DNA of 64,000 nucleotides, from positions 1,798,001-1,862,000 of the forward strand of contig OZ240239.1 in assembly GCA_965198095.1 (NCBI GenBank). Reading direction: 5' to 3'. Below the pieces are notes generated by a model, which saw only the letters and a list, made by a program, of their open reading frames with translations, did not search any database and was not told the DNA's origin. Made by a program: the position numbers and the translations under genes. Below, one piece after another: positions 61,641 through 64,000 of this stretch (position 1 is its first letter; each line of letters begins with the position of its first letter). The stretch is from CBDFJH01 sp965198095. Its GTDB lineage: Bacteria > Latescibacterota > UBA2968 > GCA-2709665.

Positions 61641-62345
61641 ATGCTGCCGGAAATGGACCGGGATGCAGGGATTCGAGCAGGTCTTGTGAGAAAGATGCTT
61701 CGCGTCCTGGACCGAAGCTACGGCGGCGTGGGCCGGGATCAGGAACGTGTGGGCCGGGATCCCGTCGACGTGCTGGTCCGCACGATCCTCTCTCAGAACA
61801 CCACCGATCTGAATCGAGACCGGGCCTTCGAGCGTCTCAGGCAGCAGTTTTCCACCTGGCAGGAGGTGGCGCGGGCCGATCTGCGGCGGGTCAGGGCTGC
61901 CATTCAACCGGCGGGGCTGTCCGATCAAAAGGGCCGGACGATTCTGTCGTTCCTGAGGTGGCTGGAATGCGAAACGGGAGGGTTTGACCTGGGTTTTGTG
62001 GACGAGCTCGGGGATGAGGCCGCCGTCGAGCTGTTGATCCGTCACAGGGGCATTGGCCTGAAGACGGCCTACATCGTCCTCGCGTTCGCCTTTGACCGCG
62101 ATTTGTGCGCCGTGGACACGCACGTGCACAGGGTGTTACGCCGCGTGGGGGTGATCGGCGAACGCGTGGGTCGAGAGCAGGCCCACCTGGAGCTTGCGGG
62201 GCTCATTCCCGCGGGAAAGGCCAGAGGGTTCCACCTTGATCTGATCGATTTCGGAAGATCTGTCTGCACGGCGCGAAACCCTTCGTGCCACGTCTGCCCG
62301 ATCAGCGATGTCTGCCGTTACTACCAGACCGTCGTTGATGGGTGA
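61641..62345 (+). CDS. endonuclease III family DNA glycosylase
   Basis: 234 residues from ATG 61641; ATG 61653 is about as likely. HhH-GPD base-excision enzyme: the helix-hairpin-helix RHRGIGLKTAYIVLAF holds the catalytic K141, and D159 in CAVDTHVHR completes the active site. A C-terminal [4Fe-4S] cluster loop, C209-x6-C216-x2-C219-x5-C225, has exactly the endonuclease III spacing. TILSQNTTDLNRDRAFERL is the usual N-terminal motif. The sequence has a loop insertion (about 28-40) and diverges from classical Nth, so the preferred damaged base is not certain. Confidence 0.9.
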   Translation: MLPEMDRDAGIRAGLVRKMLRVLDRSYGGVGRDQERVGRDPVDVLVRTILSQNTTDLNRDRAFERLRQQFSTWQEVARADLRRVRAAIQPAGLSDQKGRTILSFLRWLECETGGFDLGFVDELGDEAAVELLIRHRGIGLKTAYIVLAFAFDRDLCAVDTHVHRVLRRVGVIGERVGREQAHLELAGLIPAGKARGFHLDLIDFGRSVCTARNPSCHVCPISDVCRYYQTVVDG

Positions 62346-62815
62346 AACCCGGTACGTCCCGCGTTGCAAGCTTTCTTGCTATACGCACGACGCCACGACC
62401 TCATGACCCGAACGCGATGCGAACGCCAATCAGGGCGCGGGGAGCCATGCCGAAACCGCCAACGACCATCCGCGAGCAAATCGCCCTCAGCTACGCGAAC
62501 CTGCGACCAGCATTTCCCGCGCCACCAGGGCCGGTCAACGGGCTTCTGCTTTATGGCCGCCCCCGGTGCGAAGACCAGACTGCCGGCTGATCAACGCCCA
62601 ACCAGCAGTCTCCAGGTTCGGCAAGCGGCCAACACTGCCTACTGTGTCTCGCGTCCCATCCTCGCGGTTTACCCCGTTCGCCAGCCCGTTCCGGGCGGAA
62701 GGGACTCCCTGTCGAATTCTCCTTGAGCTTCCTGAAATCAAGGATCAGGATACGGGCGTCTCATCCGACAACGTTACCAACCCTTCTCACTTTTTCCTTC
62801 TTGCGTCTAGCCGGT
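62346..62815. other. intergenic stretch with a possible HNH-endonuclease remnant
   Basis: 470 bases between the endonuclease III gene and the toxin-antitoxin pair. Apart from the short fragment at 62447-62590, no gene or repeat was recognised. Confidence 0.5.
62447..62590 (+). pseudogene. possible N-terminal fragment of an HNH endonuclease
   Basis: 47 codons beginning MPKPPTTIREQIALSYANL, which resembles the N-terminus of a family of small HNH proteins (pattern M-P-K-x-P-x-(T/S)-I-x-E-Q-I-A-x-S-Y-A-N-L). The similarity ends after about 20 residues and no HNH core follows. It is probably a decayed remnant; the resemblance is from memory and weak. Confidence 0.25.
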
Positions 62816-63223
62816 TCAAGGGACAACCTCAAAACCCATCTGTCGGAAATGATGATCCAGCGTCATTACCCGTTGTATTCGCAATTTCCGCATGAGAACG
62901 AAGCTGCAGCAGTCGGTATAGGAGAATTCCTTGTCCCGATATCCGAAAAACAGTGACCGCGCCTGTTCTCTTCGCGTTTCGTCCATGGACTCGATCCTCA
63001 GACGAGATGAACCGTCAATTTGGACCCACCAGGCCTCGGCGGCATCGAGACCAAGGCGGAACCGGATGGTCGTGAGCGTCTCGTCGATGACGTAGTCGGT
63101 CGTCGTCAGCCGACCTCCGGACGACAGCCAGCGGTCCCGAGCCTCCCGCACAGCGGACCCCGCAGCATCGCGGCCGTCCGCCGCCGCAACCCATCCCGCC
63201 GTATCCACGAACATTTCTTTCAC
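62816..63223 (-). CDS. PIN-domain ribonuclease toxin (VapC-like)
   Basis: 135 residues. PIN fold with the acidic metal-binding residues D7 (MFVDTAGW), E48 (VIDETL), D104 (SYTDCCS) and D123 (TLDHHF). The order and spacing fit VapC-type RNases that cut RNA when freed from antitoxin. The start overlaps the antitoxin stop by four bases, the usual coupling in type II modules. The MITE-like element lies just upstream of the pair. Confidence 0.88.
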   Translation of the reverse strand: MKEMFVDTAGWVAAADGRDAAGSAVREARDRWLSSGGRLTTTDYVIDETLTTIRFRLGLDAAEAWWVQIDGSSRLRIESMDETRREQARSLFFGYRDKEFSYTDCCSFVLMRKLRIQRVMTLDHHFRQMGFEVVP

Positions 63224-63465
63224 CGGTACAACACCTCGTCATGCCGTGCGGCAACGTCCCCGGATTCCGATGCGCCTACAGGCGGGGCCTGGTAGAGGGA
63301 ATCGGATTCGAGCGGCGTGCTTCCCATCGTTGGACTGCCAACGGGGACGATGTCAAAAGCCGGACGACTGCGGTAAAGCACCGTAAAGCGCTCCCCGTGC
63401 CGCACCTTTGCAACGACCTCCTTCAGACGCGTTCGAAGCTGTTTGGCGTTGATAATCTCTGGCAT
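63220..63465 (-). CDS. Phd/YefM-type antitoxin
   Basis: 81 residues from ATG 63465, with AAAGGA six bases upstream (a GTG at 63468 is also open). The N-terminal dimerisation/DNA-binding part (PEIINAKQLRTRLKEVVAKV, then HGERFTVLYRSRPAFDIVPV) is of the prevent-host-death/YefM type. The C-terminal tail (about 50-81) would wrap the toxin. The mobile element ends 16 bases upstream of the start, so the native promoter has been replaced or lies within the element. Confidence 0.82.
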   Translation of the reverse strand: MPEIINAKQLRTRLKEVVAKVRHGERFTVLYRSRPAFDIVPVGSPTMGSTPLESDSLYQAPPVGASESGDVAARHDEVLYR

Positions 63466-63481
63466 CACGGATCCTTTCTAG

Positions 63482-63968
63482 CCTGAATAATTCATAAAAA
63501 GGCCAGGAAAGTCACTCATGCTCTACTTTTCTTGCCGCCCAAGAAAAGTAGACAAAAGAAGGGCTCCCCTCAAACGCCGGGGAGGCTCGGGCCGTGGCGA
63601 CTCAGCCTCACTGGAAAGGACTGGCGCCGCGAAAGGAATGAACTCCTCCCCCCGCCTTATGCCCACTGCGGGACCCGCCCCCGCGCCGCGAATTTCCATT
63701 CGCCCCCACATCCGCCCCCGCACCTGACCCCGTCCCACAGAGGGCCCCCTTAAGCCCTGGGGAGAAGAAACGCCGAAACAGCTAGAGAGCCGAAACGCCA
63801 CGGCCGTGATGACATCTGGCCCGAATCACTCGTGAAATCTGAATAATCTGCGTACATACCAGGCTTTCCAGTTATTGCACCAAAACAAAGTTTTTTGGCT
63901 CAAATTGGATCACTGATTGTTCTACATAAAATTATGAATATTTTCAGCAAATTTATGAATTATTCAGG
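63482..63968 (-). mobile_element. MITE-like element, copy 2 (487 bp)
   Basis: The ends are perfect 17-bp inverted repeats: CCTGAATAATTCATAAA (63482-63498) and TTTATGAATTATTCAGG (63952-63968). A 4-bp direct repeat CTAG flanks both sides (63478-63481 and 63969-63972). It is a reverse-oriented copy of the 17045-17563 element, differing by scattered substitutions and by lacking the palindromic insert. It has no transposase. A perfect 12-bp hairpin (63523-63534 with 63540-63551, loop ccgcc) covaries with copy 1. The intact termini and clean target duplication suggest more recent insertion than copy 1. Confidence 0.85.
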
Positions 63969-64000
63969 CTAGAGTTTAACTTAAGATAAACTTTTTCGAA

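Overview
The window is a GC-rich, gene-dense bacterial chromosome segment from a Gram-negative (diderm) organism. Outer-membrane biogenesis genes (an Omp85/BamA-type barrel, LptF and LptG) and a very large SprA-type protein, the outer-membrane translocon of the type IX secretion system, point to the FCB group or a neighbouring lineage such as Latescibacterota or Gemmatimonadota. That placement is inference from gene content; no rRNA or other phylogenetic marker gene was seen. No tRNA, rRNA or CRISPR array was found.

Layout. 1-7053: the 3' end of dapL, an NHL beta-propeller protein, and two outer-membrane beta-barrel proteins. 7324-10493 (minus): an RraA-like protein, two tandem phytanoyl-CoA-dioxygenase-like genes and a truncated AAA ATPase. 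10825-13793 (minus): a flavoprotein fused to a membrane polyferredoxin, preceded by a zinc-ribbon membrane protein. 14164-16899: an M20 peptidase and an unrecognised 431-residue protein. 17045-17563: a MITE-like element. 17729-20618 (minus): glutamate dehydrogenase, a TIGR01777-type epimerase and a DUF420 protein. 20847-23253: a small unknown protein and guaA.

23379-32784 is one long minus-strand iron-sulfur block: sufB, sufC, sufD, sufS, sufU, a SufT-like protein, an Rrf2 regulator, an extra nuoB paralogue, nfuA, then a CUAEP-tail radical SAM selenoprotein with an in-frame UGA, and a small unknown gene. It has a good sigma70 promoter at its head. Divergently, 33155-43671 encodes an 11-subunit complex I (nuoABCDHIJKLMN) without the NADH-binding NuoEFG module, ending at a strong bidirectional terminator. 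Iron-sulfur assembly and its largest client complex thus sit back to back.

43749-45963 (minus) is a small operon with a PqqD-like protein (RiPP-recognition-element fold), a TIM-barrel isomerase and an unknown protein. lexA (46250) follows with a candidate self-operator. 46960-56179 (minus) is sprA-comEA-coaD-obgE-dprA. 56552-58902 is lptF-lptG, then an M23 peptidase, an HD-domain phosphohydrolase and an endonuclease III. The window closes with a PIN/Phd toxin-antitoxin pair and a second, oppositely oriented copy of the MITE-like element (63482-63968). Both copies have terminal inverted repeats and 4-bp target duplications, and share a hairpin with two compensatory base-pair changes.

The most notable items are the UGA-recoded radical SAM gene, the MITE family with its covarying hairpin, the nuoB paralogue inside the suf operon, the flavoprotein-polyferredoxin fusion, and the PqqD/TIM-barrel operon.
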